A stretch of 64,000 bases of DNA, taken from contig HF991826.1 in the NCBI GenBank assembly GCA_000431535.1, positions 127,898 to 191,897 of the forward strand, given 5' to 3'. Position numbers and translations under genes: made by a program. Shown here in pieces: positions 42,701-50,178 of this stretch (the stretch's first letter is position 1; the number at the start of each line of letters is the position of its first letter). The notes beneath the pieces were generated by a model. The model did no database searches. It was not told the DNA's origin and saw only the letters and a list, made by a program, of their open reading frames with translations. This DNA is from Clostridium sp. CAG:678 (GTDB taxonomy: Bacteria; Bacillota; Clostridia; Oscillospirales; Acutalibacteraceae).

Positions 42701-43567
42701 TTGATAACGGCCGGTTACCATAACCGTTTTTGCCGAGGATAACCTGTTTACAATTGCATCGATCACACTGTTGGAATCAAACATCTTGCAGGTGACGGAA
42801 GACGTATAATCGGTGATATCAAAGGTAAAGATCTTGTTGCCGCCGCGCCTTGTTTCCTTAGCCTCGTGCTTGAGCACATCGCCCCAAACGGTAACAACGC
42901 CGTCATCAATACGGATATCGGCAATATTTTTGGGTGTTTCCTTAATATTTTTGCCGTATATATTCTTTTTTGTATCTATGTAAACAGGCAGATCGCCCAG
43001 CCTTTTATGCTGCACGTTCTTTTCCTGCTCTTTTTTCTCCTGTTCTTTATCCGTGCGCAGTTTTTCGTAAGCCTTTTTAACTTCTTTTTCTATATCATAA
43101 CTTTCCGTTTCCACCAGTTGGATCTTAAGATCAAGGCCGAAAAGATCAAAGATCACGCTTTCGATCTCCTCGTTTACCTTTTGCGCCAACAGGATCTCCC
43201 GCCCGCCTTTTTTGAGCTTCACGGTAAGCGTATTGCCGTCATACTCCGTTTCGGCGCCGTCAAAAAAGCCGTTTGCCGCAGGATTGCCGCGCTTTACGAA
43301 TTCCACAATACTTGGCAGATAGGACGGCTCAAACCGTTCGCTTACATACCTGGGCTTCAGAGATACTTTTTCAAGACCCATATTCTTTTTAATGCTCTCT
43401 TCCGCCGATTTGAACACGGAATAATCCACAAGCTCATTAAGGGCGAGAACAACGGTCAGTTCCCTTTCCGCGCGTTTTACGGCAAAGCGCCTGATCACAC
43501 CGGCGCCAAGAGTGGAAAGCTGAAAATCACTTACATAATCCGAAAAATAATCCTGAAACAAATTCAT
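39761..43567 (-). CDS. polC: DNA polymerase III PolC lacking the 3'-5' exonuclease domain
   Basis: A 1,268-residue Gram-positive replicase. Order: N-terminal domain, OB fold (about 215-310), PHP domain from residue 322 (ELHLHTSLSAMDG, H324 and H326), four-Cys zinc module (YVCPKC, NCPVCG), palm with EPDIDLNF (D776, D778), fingers and duplex-binding region. In Bacillus PolC (about 1,437 residues) a DEDD exonuclease is inserted within PHP. Here LVDD (D388-D389) is followed by only 17 residues before RNHIIFL (H407), so that domain is absent. The PHP ligands look complete. Its ATG shares a base with the ispG stop. Confidence 0.95.
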   Translation of the reverse strand: MNLFQDYFSDYVSDFQLSTLGAGVIRRFAVKRAERELTVVLALNELVDYSVFKSAEESIKKNMGLEKVSLKPRYVSERFEPSYLPSIVEFVKRGNPAANGFFDGAETEYDGNTLTVKLKKGGREILLAQKVNEEIESVIFDLFGLDLKIQLVETESYDIEKEVKKAYEKLRTDKEQEKKEQEKNVQHKRLGDLPVYIDTKKNIYGKNIKETPKNIADIRIDDGVVTVWGDVLKHEAKETRRGGNKIFTFDITDYTSSVTCKMFDSNSVIDAIVNRLSSAKTVMVTGRYQLDKYTNEYLILPDGIASVLKAEKEDNAPEKRVELHLHTSLSAMDGISSPTALVNRAAKWGHKAIAVTDHGVVQALPEASKAAKSAGIKLICGMEGYLVDDEKYPDFMHMKTRDFKRNHIIFLIKNLEGRKVLYKHISASNVKYYKNRPLIPKSILRQHRNGIVIGSACEQGEVYQAILNGATDEELDEIASFYDYLEIQPNGNNEFMLRTSNEEYVLTKKGEERKNVYWRVRTQEDLININKRIVACADRLGKMTVATGDVHFLDEHDAKFRAIIMASKGFDDADQQAPLYFKTTEEMLKDFEWAGDRAKEFVIYNPNKIADLIDDDVVPIPPGTFQPHIDGAEEELTETCWKNAKEKYGDPVPEEVGPRLQKELDSIIKHGYAVLYVIAKRLVKNSEEHGYLVGSRGSVGSSLVAHLGGISEVNPLPPHYVCPKCKHSEFVTDGSVGSGFDLPPKNCPVCGEPMDRDGHEIPFETFLGFDGDKEPDIDLNFSGDFQSQSHRFTEELFGKSHVFKAGTMSTVADKTAYGYVKKYLEERGLKVPRAEEDRLTVGCTGIKRTTGQHPGGMVVVPEEYEVEDFTPVQYPSDDASKGTLTTHFDFKNALHDTLLKLDELGHDVPTLYKFIEDATGIPVMDVDICDPKLYQMITSTEPIGVSPEDIDCPTSTLSIPEMGTPFVIGMLVEAKPKTFSDLLQISGLSHGTDVWLGNAQELIHNGTCTISEVIGCRDGIMTYLIHKAEAYEQKTGKPSPLSKKDCFKIMEYTRKGKAPKELPPYEERMREIGVEQWYIDSCYKIKYMFPKAHAAAYVIAALRLGWYKIYYPVEYYSAFFTVRGGDLDAVAAVAGKNAVKARMEEIKAHKNNGTITQKESDTYVILQIVIEMLCRGVEFLPVDLYKSDWRVYKIENGKIRLPFTAIDGIGENAAKQIVAAVNDGNGDFISCDDLMARAGIGQSVVDSLRKCGALGDLPDSNQISLFGF

Positions 43568-44619
43568 TATAACTTATCTATCTCTTTCATCAGTTCATCT
43601 AAAAGTTCATTTTCGGGGACTTTTCTGAGGATCTCTCCTTTTTTAAACAGCAGGCCGCAGCCGTCCCCGCCGGCGATACCGATATCCGCCTCGCGCGCTT
43701 CGCCGGGGCCGTTTACAATGCAGCCCATAACCGCCACTTTGATCGGCTTTTTACAATCCCGAAGCCGTTCCTCCACCTGTTTTGCAAGGCCGATCAAATC
43801 GATCTTGGTTCTGCCGCAGGTGGGGCAGGAGATCAGATAGGGGCAGTCTTTTTTCAGACCGATCGCCTTTAAAATATCAAATGCCGCAAACACCTCTTTC
43901 ACGGGCGTATCCGAAAGGCTGACCCGGATCGTATCTCCGATGCCGCGTGTGAGCAGGGAGCCGATACCGATAGCGGATTTGATGATGCCCATGCGCTCCG
44001 TGCCCGCCTCCGTTACACCAAGATGGAGCGGATAAACGCACTGCTCGGCAGCGAGTTCGTAGGCGGCGATCATCGTATTAACATCTGAAGATTTTATGGA
44101 GATCACAATATCCGTAAAATCAAATTTTTCAAGCAGAGACGCGTGATAAAGCGCGGATTCCACCATTGCCTGCGGCGTGGGAGCGCCGTATTTGGCAAGG
44201 ATATGCTTTTCAAGGGAACCGCTGTTTACGCCGATTCGGATGGGAATCTGCTTTGCACGGCAAATATCGGCAACGGCTTTGACTCTGGATTCATCACCGA
44301 TATTGCCGGGGTTGATCCGAATCTTATCAATTCCCCTTTCGGCGGCACCGACAGCGAGTTTATAATCAAAGTGGATATCGGCAACAAGCGGAACATCCAC
44401 AGCCTTTTTGATAGGTTCTATCAGATTGAGCGCCTCTTCGTTCGGAATTGCAAAACGGATGACCTGGCAGCCTGCTGCGGCAAGTTCCTTGGCCTGATTT
44501 ACGGAGCCCTCGATATCGCTTGCGGGAATATTGAGCATGGACTGCACAAGGATCGGCGCGTCGCCGCCGATATATGTATCTTTTAATTTGATTTTCTTAG
44601 AGTTTCTGCGTTTGATCAT
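43567..44619 (-). CDS. ispG: 4-hydroxy-3-methylbut-2-enyl-diphosphate synthase IspG (GcpE)
   Basis: A 350-residue iron-sulfur enzyme of the MEP isoprenoid pathway. The TIM barrel has VQSMLNIPASDIEGSV and ADIHFDYKLA; the [4Fe-4S] ligands lie in ISCPTCGR and VMGCIVNGPGEA. Residues from about 330 are a short tail. It follows rseP and overlaps polC by one base (TAATG). A seven-base-pair hairpin (44639-44657) precedes its ribosome binding site; whether it regulates anything is unknown. Confidence 0.96.
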   Translation of the reverse strand: MIKRRNSKKIKLKDTYIGGDAPILVQSMLNIPASDIEGSVNQAKELAAAGCQVIRFAIPNEEALNLIEPIKKAVDVPLVADIHFDYKLAVGAAERGIDKIRINPGNIGDESRVKAVADICRAKQIPIRIGVNSGSLEKHILAKYGAPTPQAMVESALYHASLLEKFDFTDIVISIKSSDVNTMIAAYELAAEQCVYPLHLGVTEAGTERMGIIKSAIGIGSLLTRGIGDTIRVSLSDTPVKEVFAAFDILKAIGLKKDCPYLISCPTCGRTKIDLIGLAKQVEERLRDCKKPIKVAVMGCIVNGPGEAREADIGIAGGDGCGLLFKKGEILRKVPENELLDELMKEIDKL

Positions 44620-44699
44620 AATGACCTGCCTTTCCGCACTTCCCGCTTTACGGGAAGCGCGCTGCCGCCGGAGCGGTATGGTTTATAATTCTGCGTTCA

Positions 44700-45740
44700 T
44701 CAGAACAACTTTGTTACATCGGAAAATGTGACGATGACCATGATACCGAGCAAGACCACAAGACCTGCGGCATTGATGGCATATTCCCACTTGGGCGGAA
44801 GTTTCTTTTTGAAAATGCCCTCGCCGAGCAAAATAAAGAAACGCCAGCCATCCAGAGCCGGAATGGGAAACAGGTTGAAGAGCCCGACATTGACCGTGAG
44901 CAGCGCCATGATGCGCAGCATGGAGGTAACACTGGTTTTGACAGCGGTGGAGACCACGGAGACTGTGCCGACCGGCCCGCTGAGATCGGAGAGTCCGTAT
45001 CTGCCGGAAAGCAGATCCGCAACGGACAGAAAGATCATGCGCACATAGGAAACGAACATGCCGCAGCTGCTTTGCAAAACGCCGCCGACCGTTTTTTCCT
45101 TCCCAAGGAGCCAGAAATCCATATTGATAAACTGCCGGCCCTCATATTCCTGCATGGCAAAAGTAACATCCAGGGAGACATCCTCACCGTTTCGTTCGAC
45201 CACCATTTGCACATTGCCGTCCGGCGAACGGCTGAGGCCCGTTTCCACATCTGTTGCGGTGTAGACGCGCATGCCGTCTATACTTTTGATCGTATCCCCC
45301 GCCTGCAGACCGCTTGCCGCGCTGACGGCATTTTCGTCAAATTTAGCAACCGTGGGCGTGCCGATCAGATCGCCGCTTGAAACGATGCACACAATGATCA
45401 GAAAACCGAGGATCAGATTCATCACGGCGCCTGCCGCAACAACAAACAGCCTTGCCCCAACGCTTTTTTTAGAGAAAGAACCGCTTTCCTCGGAATCCTC
45501 ATCCTCGCCCTCCATAGCGCAGTAACCGCCAAACAGGATCCAACGCAGGGAATATTTCGTTGCGCCTTTTGTAAAGGAAAAGATCTTCGGCCCCATGCCG
45601 ATCGAAAATTCGTTTACCTTGATCTTCATGAGCCGGGCGGCAACAAAATGACCGCCCTCATGGATAATGATGATCAGTTCAAAAAACAAAATCGCAATCA
45701 GGATGGGATAGATGGTGTTCCAAATTGAACTTAAACTCAC
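44700..45740 (-). CDS. rseP: Site-2 intramembrane metalloprotease RseP
   Basis: A 346-residue membrane protease with about four membrane segments. The zinc motif is IIIHEGGHFVAAR (HExxH-type, here HEGGH) in the first segment. One PDZ domain lies at about 115-190 (AASGLQAGDTIKSIDG), and the third zinc ligand in FNLFPIPALDGWR. It cleaves anti-sigma factors and remnant signal peptides within the membrane. The start is GTG at 45740 behind GAGGCGG. Usual order dxr-rseP-ispG. Confidence 0.94.
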   Translation of the reverse strand: MSLSSIWNTIYPILIAILFFELIIIIHEGGHFVAARLMKIKVNEFSIGMGPKIFSFTKGATKYSLRWILFGGYCAMEGEDEDSEESGSFSKKSVGARLFVVAAGAVMNLILGFLIIVCIVSSGDLIGTPTVAKFDENAVSAASGLQAGDTIKSIDGMRVYTATDVETGLSRSPDGNVQMVVERNGEDVSLDVTFAMQEYEGRQFINMDFWLLGKEKTVGGVLQSSCGMFVSYVRMIFLSVADLLSGRYGLSDLSGPVGTVSVVSTAVKTSVTSMLRIMALLTVNVGLFNLFPIPALDGWRFFILLGEGIFKKKLPPKWEYAINAAGLVVLLGIMVIVTFSDVTKLF

Positions 45741-45749
45741 TTGACCGCC

Positions 45750-46895
45750 TCACTGATAATTATGGATAACGAATTCGCGGGCAATTCTGTCCGCCTCAAG
45801 AACATCGCTTAACGTAAAATCGGTTTTATCCGGCGCATTAAGCATAGCCTCTTCATTAAGATATGCAATATCCGTGAATTTAATTTTACCGTTAAGGAAA
45901 AGTTTTACACTTTCTTCATTTGCGCCGTTTGCCGCCGCCGGGTGAAGCCCTCCGAGCGCAATGGCTTTTTTGCATACGTCTATACATTTAAAGGTTTTGT
46001 AATCCGGCTCAAAAAAGGTAAGTTTGCCGTAATCGGCAAGGGAAAGTTCCTGAACGGGGCTTTCCTCACGCGCCGGATACGTTAAGGCATACTGGATCGG
46101 TATGCGCATATCCGGCACACCAAGCTGGGCAATCACGGAATTATCCTTATACACGATTGCGGAGTGCACAACCGATTCACGGTGAACGACGATCTCAATC
46201 GCGTCGTTCGGCATATCAAACAGCCACTTTGCCTCAATAAATTCAAGGCCTTTATTCATCATGGTGGCGGAATCAATCGTGATCTTAGCGCCCATATTCC
46301 AGTTGGGGTGTTTTAATGCGTCGGCAGGGGTAACATCTTCCAGTTCGGAAAGTGTTTTTCCGAAAAACGGCCCGCCGGAGGCAGTAAGTATGATCTTTTT
46401 CACCGCGTCTTTGGACGGGCAGCCCTGCAATGCCTGAAAGATTGCGGAATGTTCACTGTCCACCGGGAGGATCGAAACGCCGTTTTCCTTAGCAAGCCGG
46501 ATCACCAGGCTGCCGCCGGCAACCAGTGTTTCCTTATTGGCAAGGGCAATCGTTTTTTTCGCCTTGATCGCCTCAATCGTTGGCAAAAGGCCGATCATGC
46601 CCACAACGGAATTGAGAACGGTATCCGCGCCGGAATACGTTGCGCACTCGATCAAGCCCTGCATGCCGCAGGTTACTTTCACGGGGAGATCGGCAACTCT
46701 TGTTTTCAGATCCTCCGCCGCGTCCTCATTCATCATACAAACCAGTTCCGGGTTAAATTCGCGGATCTGCGCTTCCATTTTTTTTACGTCTGTATTTGCC
46801 GTCAGGCATTTCACGCTGTAGGCATGCATCCGGCAGACATCCAGCGACTGCGTGCCGATTGACCCCGTTGAACCGAGGATAGAAAGATTTTTCAT
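45750..46895 (-). CDS. dxr: 1-deoxy-D-xylulose 5-phosphate reductoisomerase
   Basis: A 381-residue NADPH enzyme of the MEP pathway. The nucleotide motif is ILGSTGSIGTQSLDV at the N-terminus; catalytic and metal residues lie in VDSEHSAIFQAL, TASGGPFFG and NWNMGAKITIDSATMMNKGLE. ATG at 46895 follows GGAAAGG; nine extra upstream codons are possible but unlikely. It is 20 bases after cdsA. Confidence 0.96.
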   Translation of the reverse strand: MKNLSILGSTGSIGTQSLDVCRMHAYSVKCLTANTDVKKMEAQIREFNPELVCMMNEDAAEDLKTRVADLPVKVTCGMQGLIECATYSGADTVLNSVVGMIGLLPTIEAIKAKKTIALANKETLVAGGSLVIRLAKENGVSILPVDSEHSAIFQALQGCPSKDAVKKIILTASGGPFFGKTLSELEDVTPADALKHPNWNMGAKITIDSATMMNKGLEFIEAKWLFDMPNDAIEIVVHRESVVHSAIVYKDNSVIAQLGVPDMRIPIQYALTYPAREESPVQELSLADYGKLTFFEPDYKTFKCIDVCKKAIALGGLHPAAANGANEESVKLFLNGKIKFTDIAYLNEEAMLNAPDKTDFTLSDVLEADRIAREFVIHNYQ

Positions 46896-46915
46896 AAGCA
46901 AACGCCTTTCCGCGC

Positions 46916-47782
46916 TCAGCAAAACGCAATGAGCGCCATGACATATGTAAGAAGAAGTGTGAATAAAGAAGAATCAAATCTGTCCATAACACCGCCGTGG
47001 CCGGGAAAGATCTTGCCGAAATCCTTAACGCCGAAATTGCGTTTCAAAACGGAGGCGGTAAGATCGCCCATCATGCCCAGGAAGGACACCGGCACACAGC
47101 AAACCAGGATGACTGTGGCGCCGAACGTATCCAGCGGCGCATCCGCAAGGCGGTTATAAATGACGAACGCGACCGCGTTTAAAACAATGGAAACAACGAT
47201 TCCGCACGCCGCGCCCTCTATTGTTTTTTTAGGGCTGATATTCGGGCTCATCTTATGCTTGCCGAACGCCATGCCGCCGAGCTGTGCGCCCACATCCGTG
47301 CCCAGAGCGCAGATCAGGGCGAAAAAGATAAGATAGATTCCGAACTGTTCATTAACGAACATATCCCTGAGTTTTACAAAAACGGAAAACGCATACGGCA
47401 CACACACGCTGCCGAAAAACGCGATTGCCACATCCTCAAACTTTGTGTGGGAATATCCCCGGAGCATGGCAAGGCAGAAGATCAGCCCTGTTGCAATCAC
47501 ATAAACAGCGGAAGGCACCGCCGAGATCACGCCGCCCCATACTTTTGCCGAAACAAGCGGCTCCAGCACTTTGGGGCTGGCAAAAAACGGGAAAGCCGCC
47601 GCAACAGCCGTGCCGAACACAAGAATAAATTTGTTGGAGATCTTTGCGCAGCGCATAATCTCGTTGGCTGCAACCGCGCTCAAAAACGCGATCACGATCA
47701 CAAACAGCGGAGTATTGATCTGCCACACAACCAGTGCCAGCACAAGCAGCAGAACGATCGCCGTAATCACTCTTTGTTTCAT
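46916..47782 (-). CDS. cdsA: Phosphatidate cytidylyltransferase CdsA
   Basis: A 288-residue integral membrane enzyme with about eight hydrophobic segments making CDP-diacylglycerol from CTP and phosphatidate. The C-terminal signature SFLGMMGDLTASVLKRNFGVKD and FPGHGGVMDRFDS is clear. ATG at 47782 follows GGAG. A CGGCTC/GAGCCG hairpin (about 47797-47818) lies just upstream of it. Confidence 0.95.
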   Translation of the reverse strand: MKQRVITAIVLLLVLALVVWQINTPLFVIVIAFLSAVAANEIMRCAKISNKFILVFGTAVAAAFPFFASPKVLEPLVSAKVWGGVISAVPSAVYVIATGLIFCLAMLRGYSHTKFEDVAIAFFGSVCVPYAFSVFVKLRDMFVNEQFGIYLIFFALICALGTDVGAQLGGMAFGKHKMSPNISPKKTIEGAACGIVVSIVLNAVAFVIYNRLADAPLDTFGATVILVCCVPVSFLGMMGDLTASVLKRNFGVKDFGKIFPGHGGVMDRFDSSLFTLLLTYVMALIAFC

Positions 47783-47868
47783 AATTCAAACTCCATCGGC
47801 TCAGAAAAAGGAGAGCCGTATTTATATCATAAAATTTTGTTGTAAAGCAGGCTGTTTTGCCTAAATGA

Positions 47869-48585
47869 TCAGCCGCCGAATCTGCGGTTGCGTTTTTCAA
47901 ACGCCGCAAGGGCAAGGTGAAGATCCTGCTCTGTAAAATCCGGCCACAGCACATCGCTGGACCAAAATTCGCTGTAAGCGGACTGCCAAAGCAAAAAGTT
48001 TGAAAGCCGCTCTTCTCCGCTGGGGCGGATAATCAGATCGCAATCCGGCGCGGTATAAACATTTTCGCTTATATCCTGCTCGGTTATGCTTGTTTTTCCC
48101 TGCGCGATCAGCCGGTTTACGGCGGAAACAATCTCCTGCCTGCCGCCGTAGTTGATGGCAATATTGATCAGCGTGCCCGTTCTGGATGCAGTCTCTTTCT
48201 CAGCATCCCGCATCAGTTCAAGCAGTTTTGGGTGCATGCCCTCTTCCTCGCCGATAAACCTGACCCGAAGATTACCGCTTGTCTGCAGATCATTTTTGGC
48301 CTCTATAAGATAATCATAAAAGAGGTGCATCAGTGTTTCCACCTCTTCTTTGGGGCGTTTCCAGTTTTCGGTTGAAAAAGCATAAAACGTAACTTCTTCT
48401 ATGCCGATTCTGCCGCATTCCTTAGAGATTTTTTTAAACACGTCCGCCCCTACTTTATGGCCGGCGGTTCGCGGCAAAGCTCTTTTTTTTGCCCATCTTC
48501 CGTTTCCGTCCATAATAATGCCAAGATGGCGCGGCAAAACGGAAAATTCCGCCGTATTCGTTTCTTTTTTACCGAAAATTGCCAT
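47869..48585 (-). CDS. uppS: Undecaprenyl diphosphate synthase
   Basis: A 239-residue cis-prenyltransferase that makes the C55 carrier for peptidoglycan and teichoic-acid precursors. Catalytic motif HLGIIMDGNGRWAKKR, then TFYAFSTENWKRP, and the C-terminal LIIRPSGEERLSNFLLWQSAYSE. ATG at 48585 has only a weak ribosome binding site (GTGATTC). A longer frame upstream has low-complexity content and overlaps the terminator. Confidence 0.95.
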   Translation of the reverse strand: MAIFGKKETNTAEFSVLPRHLGIIMDGNGRWAKKRALPRTAGHKVGADVFKKISKECGRIGIEEVTFYAFSTENWKRPKEEVETLMHLFYDYLIEAKNDLQTSGNLRVRFIGEEEGMHPKLLELMRDAEKETASRTGTLINIAINYGGRQEIVSAVNRLIAQGKTSITEQDISENVYTAPDCDLIIRPSGEERLSNFLLWQSAYSEFWSSDVLWPDFTEQDLHLALAAFEKRNRRFGG

Positions 48586-48695
48586 TAGAATCACACTGCC
48601 TTTCCCACAGCAAAGGGCGAACACCGCCCCATCCGTAAACGGAACATTCTGCGCCGGCAGGCAAAAGCGCCGCGACGCCGGGCTGAAAATTCCTC

Positions 48696-48734
48696 TTAAA
48701 AAAACACAGAACGGCGGAGAGAGTTCCCCGCCTT
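48696..48734 (-). terminator. Intrinsic terminator after frr
   Basis: GGCGGAGA (48713-48720) pairs with TCCCCGCC (48725-48732), allowing one G-U pair; on the minus strand it is followed by GTTCTGTGTTTTTTT. It would attenuate transcription into uppS. Confidence 0.7.
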
Positions 48735-48768
48735 TCATGCCCTGCTGCCGCCCGAAAGCGGCTCTTTG

Positions 48769-49323
48769 CTAAATGGAAAGAATCTCCTTTTCTTTTTTCT
48801 TTTCCATTTCCTCGATCTGCTTTACAAAATCATCTGTGATATCCTGCAATTTCTTTTCGCCGTCTTTCAGATCATCCTCTGTGATCTCGTTATTTTTCTT
48901 GAGCTTTTTGATATCATCCATCGCATCGCGGCGGACATTGCGGATAGCCACTTTGCCCTCCTCGGCACGTTTGGAAATATCCTTAACCAGTTCCTTACGG
49001 CGCTCCTCGGTAAGCGGCGGGAAAACCAGGCGGATCACTTTGCCGTCATTATTCGGGTTGATCCCGATCTCAGACGTGTTGATTGCCTTTTCAATCTCTT
49101 TGATTATGGAAGCGTCCCACGGCTGGATCATCAGCATTCTCGGTTCCGGAACGCTGATCGCGGCAACCTGATTGATCGGCGTTGCCGTGCCGTAGTAATC
49201 CACGGTAACCCTGTCCAGCACGGCAGGATTTGCCCTTCCGGCACGAACAGCTTTATAATCCCTTTCCAAAGCGTCCAGACATTTATTCATTTTTTCTTTT
49301 GTTTTACTGAATACAGTTTCCAT
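48769..49323 (-). CDS. frr: Ribosome recycling factor
   Basis: A 184-residue L-shaped tRNA mimic that splits post-termination ribosomes with EF-G. Typical regions: LERDYKAVRAGRANPAVLDRV, WDASIIKEIEKAI and RRDAMDDIKKLKKNNEITEDD. ATG at 49323 follows AGGTGA; an upstream GTG at 49332 is part of that site. It follows pyrH, the common pyrH-frr pair. Confidence 0.96.
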   Translation of the reverse strand: METVFSKTKEKMNKCLDALERDYKAVRAGRANPAVLDRVTVDYYGTATPINQVAAISVPEPRMLMIQPWDASIIKEIEKAINTSEIGINPNNDGKVIRLVFPPLTEERRKELVKDISKRAEEGKVAIRNVRRDAMDDIKKLKKNNEITEDDLKDGEKKLQDITDDFVKQIEEMEKKKEKEILSI

Positions 49324-49359
49324 AACATTCACCTTTCCTGCGGTTTTTATAGTTTAAAT

Positions 49360-50067
49360 TCAATTTGTAACGGTAGTGCCGATATTTTTGCCTAACACAA
49401 CATCAACAAGATGATTCGGATCATCCAGATTGAAAACAATAATGGTCATATCATTATCCTTGCACAAAGAAAACGCCGTTGAATCCATCACTTTCAGATC
49501 TCTGTTGATCACTTCACGGAAAGAAACGGTATCATATTTTACAGCATCCGGGTATTTATTCGGATCCATATCGAAAACGCCGTCCACATTCGTGGCTTTC
49601 AGGAGCGCGTCCGCATTCATCTCTACACTTCTGAGCGCGGCCGCCGTATCCGTTGAGAAGAACGGTGAACCCGTGCCGCATCCGAAAATAACGATTCTGC
49701 CTTTTTCAAGATGGCGGATCGCCCTGTTTCTGATATAAGGCTCTGCGATCTGCCGCATTTCTATAGCGGTCTGCACGCGCACATCCGCGCCGAGTTGTTC
49801 AAGCGCGTCGCAAAGCGCCAGCGCGTTCATTGCCGTTGCCAGCATACCGATATGATCGGCTCTTGCTCTGTCCATTCCGTCGCTGGATCTTCCGCGCCAG
49901 AAATTGCCGCCGCCGACAACGATTGCAACCTCTACCCCAAGATCCGCAACCGCTTTGATTGATTTGCATATCGTAACAACGGTATCGTTATCTATACCTG
50001 TTGTTTTCGGGCCGGCAAGCACCTCGCCGGAAAGTTTAAGAAGAATTCTTTTATAAACAGCGCCCAT
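49360..50067 (-). CDS. pyrH: UMP kinase
   Basis: A 235-residue bacterial UMP kinase of the amino-acid-kinase fold. Motifs: [39 protein letters not shown] and [16 protein letters not shown] at 50067 follows CGGAGG. The upstream neighbour is not rpsB-tsf as in many bacteria but a secreted repeat protein. Confidence 0.96.
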   Translation of the reverse strand: MGAVYKRILLKLSGEVLAGPKTTGIDNDTVVTICKSIKAVADLGVEVAIVVGGGNFWRGRSSDGMDRARADHIGMLATAMNALALCDALEQLGADVRVQTAIEMRQIAEPYIRNRAIRHLEKGRIVIFGCGTGSPFFSTDTAAALRSVEMNADALLKATNVDGVFDMDPNKYPDAVKYDTVSFREVINRDLKVMDSTAFSLCKDNDMTIIVFNLDDPNHLVDVVLGKNIGTTVTN

Positions 50068-50103
50068 AATCAACCTCCGTTTTTCTTTGGCTCTTTAAGT
50101 AAT

Positions 50104-50132
50104 ATATTAATATATTTTAAAAATAAAGTAAA
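50104..50132 (-). promoter_or_regulatory. Candidate promoter of pyrH
   Basis: On the minus strand TTTACT (50132-50127), 17 bases, TAATAT (50109-50104), in a very AT-rich stretch, so chance matches are likely. Confidence 0.4.
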
Positions 50133-50142
50133 TAGATAAAAT

Positions 50143-50172
50143 AAAAAAGGCAGTAAAAATTTACCGCCTTTT
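50143..50172 (-). terminator. Intrinsic terminator after the repeat-protein gene
   Basis: AAGGC-GTAAA (minus strand) pairs with TTTAC-GCCTT around a short A/T loop and is followed by TTTTTT. It lies seven bases past the stop codon of the secreted repeat protein. Confidence 0.78.
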
Positions 50173-50178
50173 CATAAT

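Noticed and set aside
42866..43840. 324-codon plus-strand ORF spanning polC and ispG
   Set aside because: Crosses two real genes on the other strand and has no coding features.
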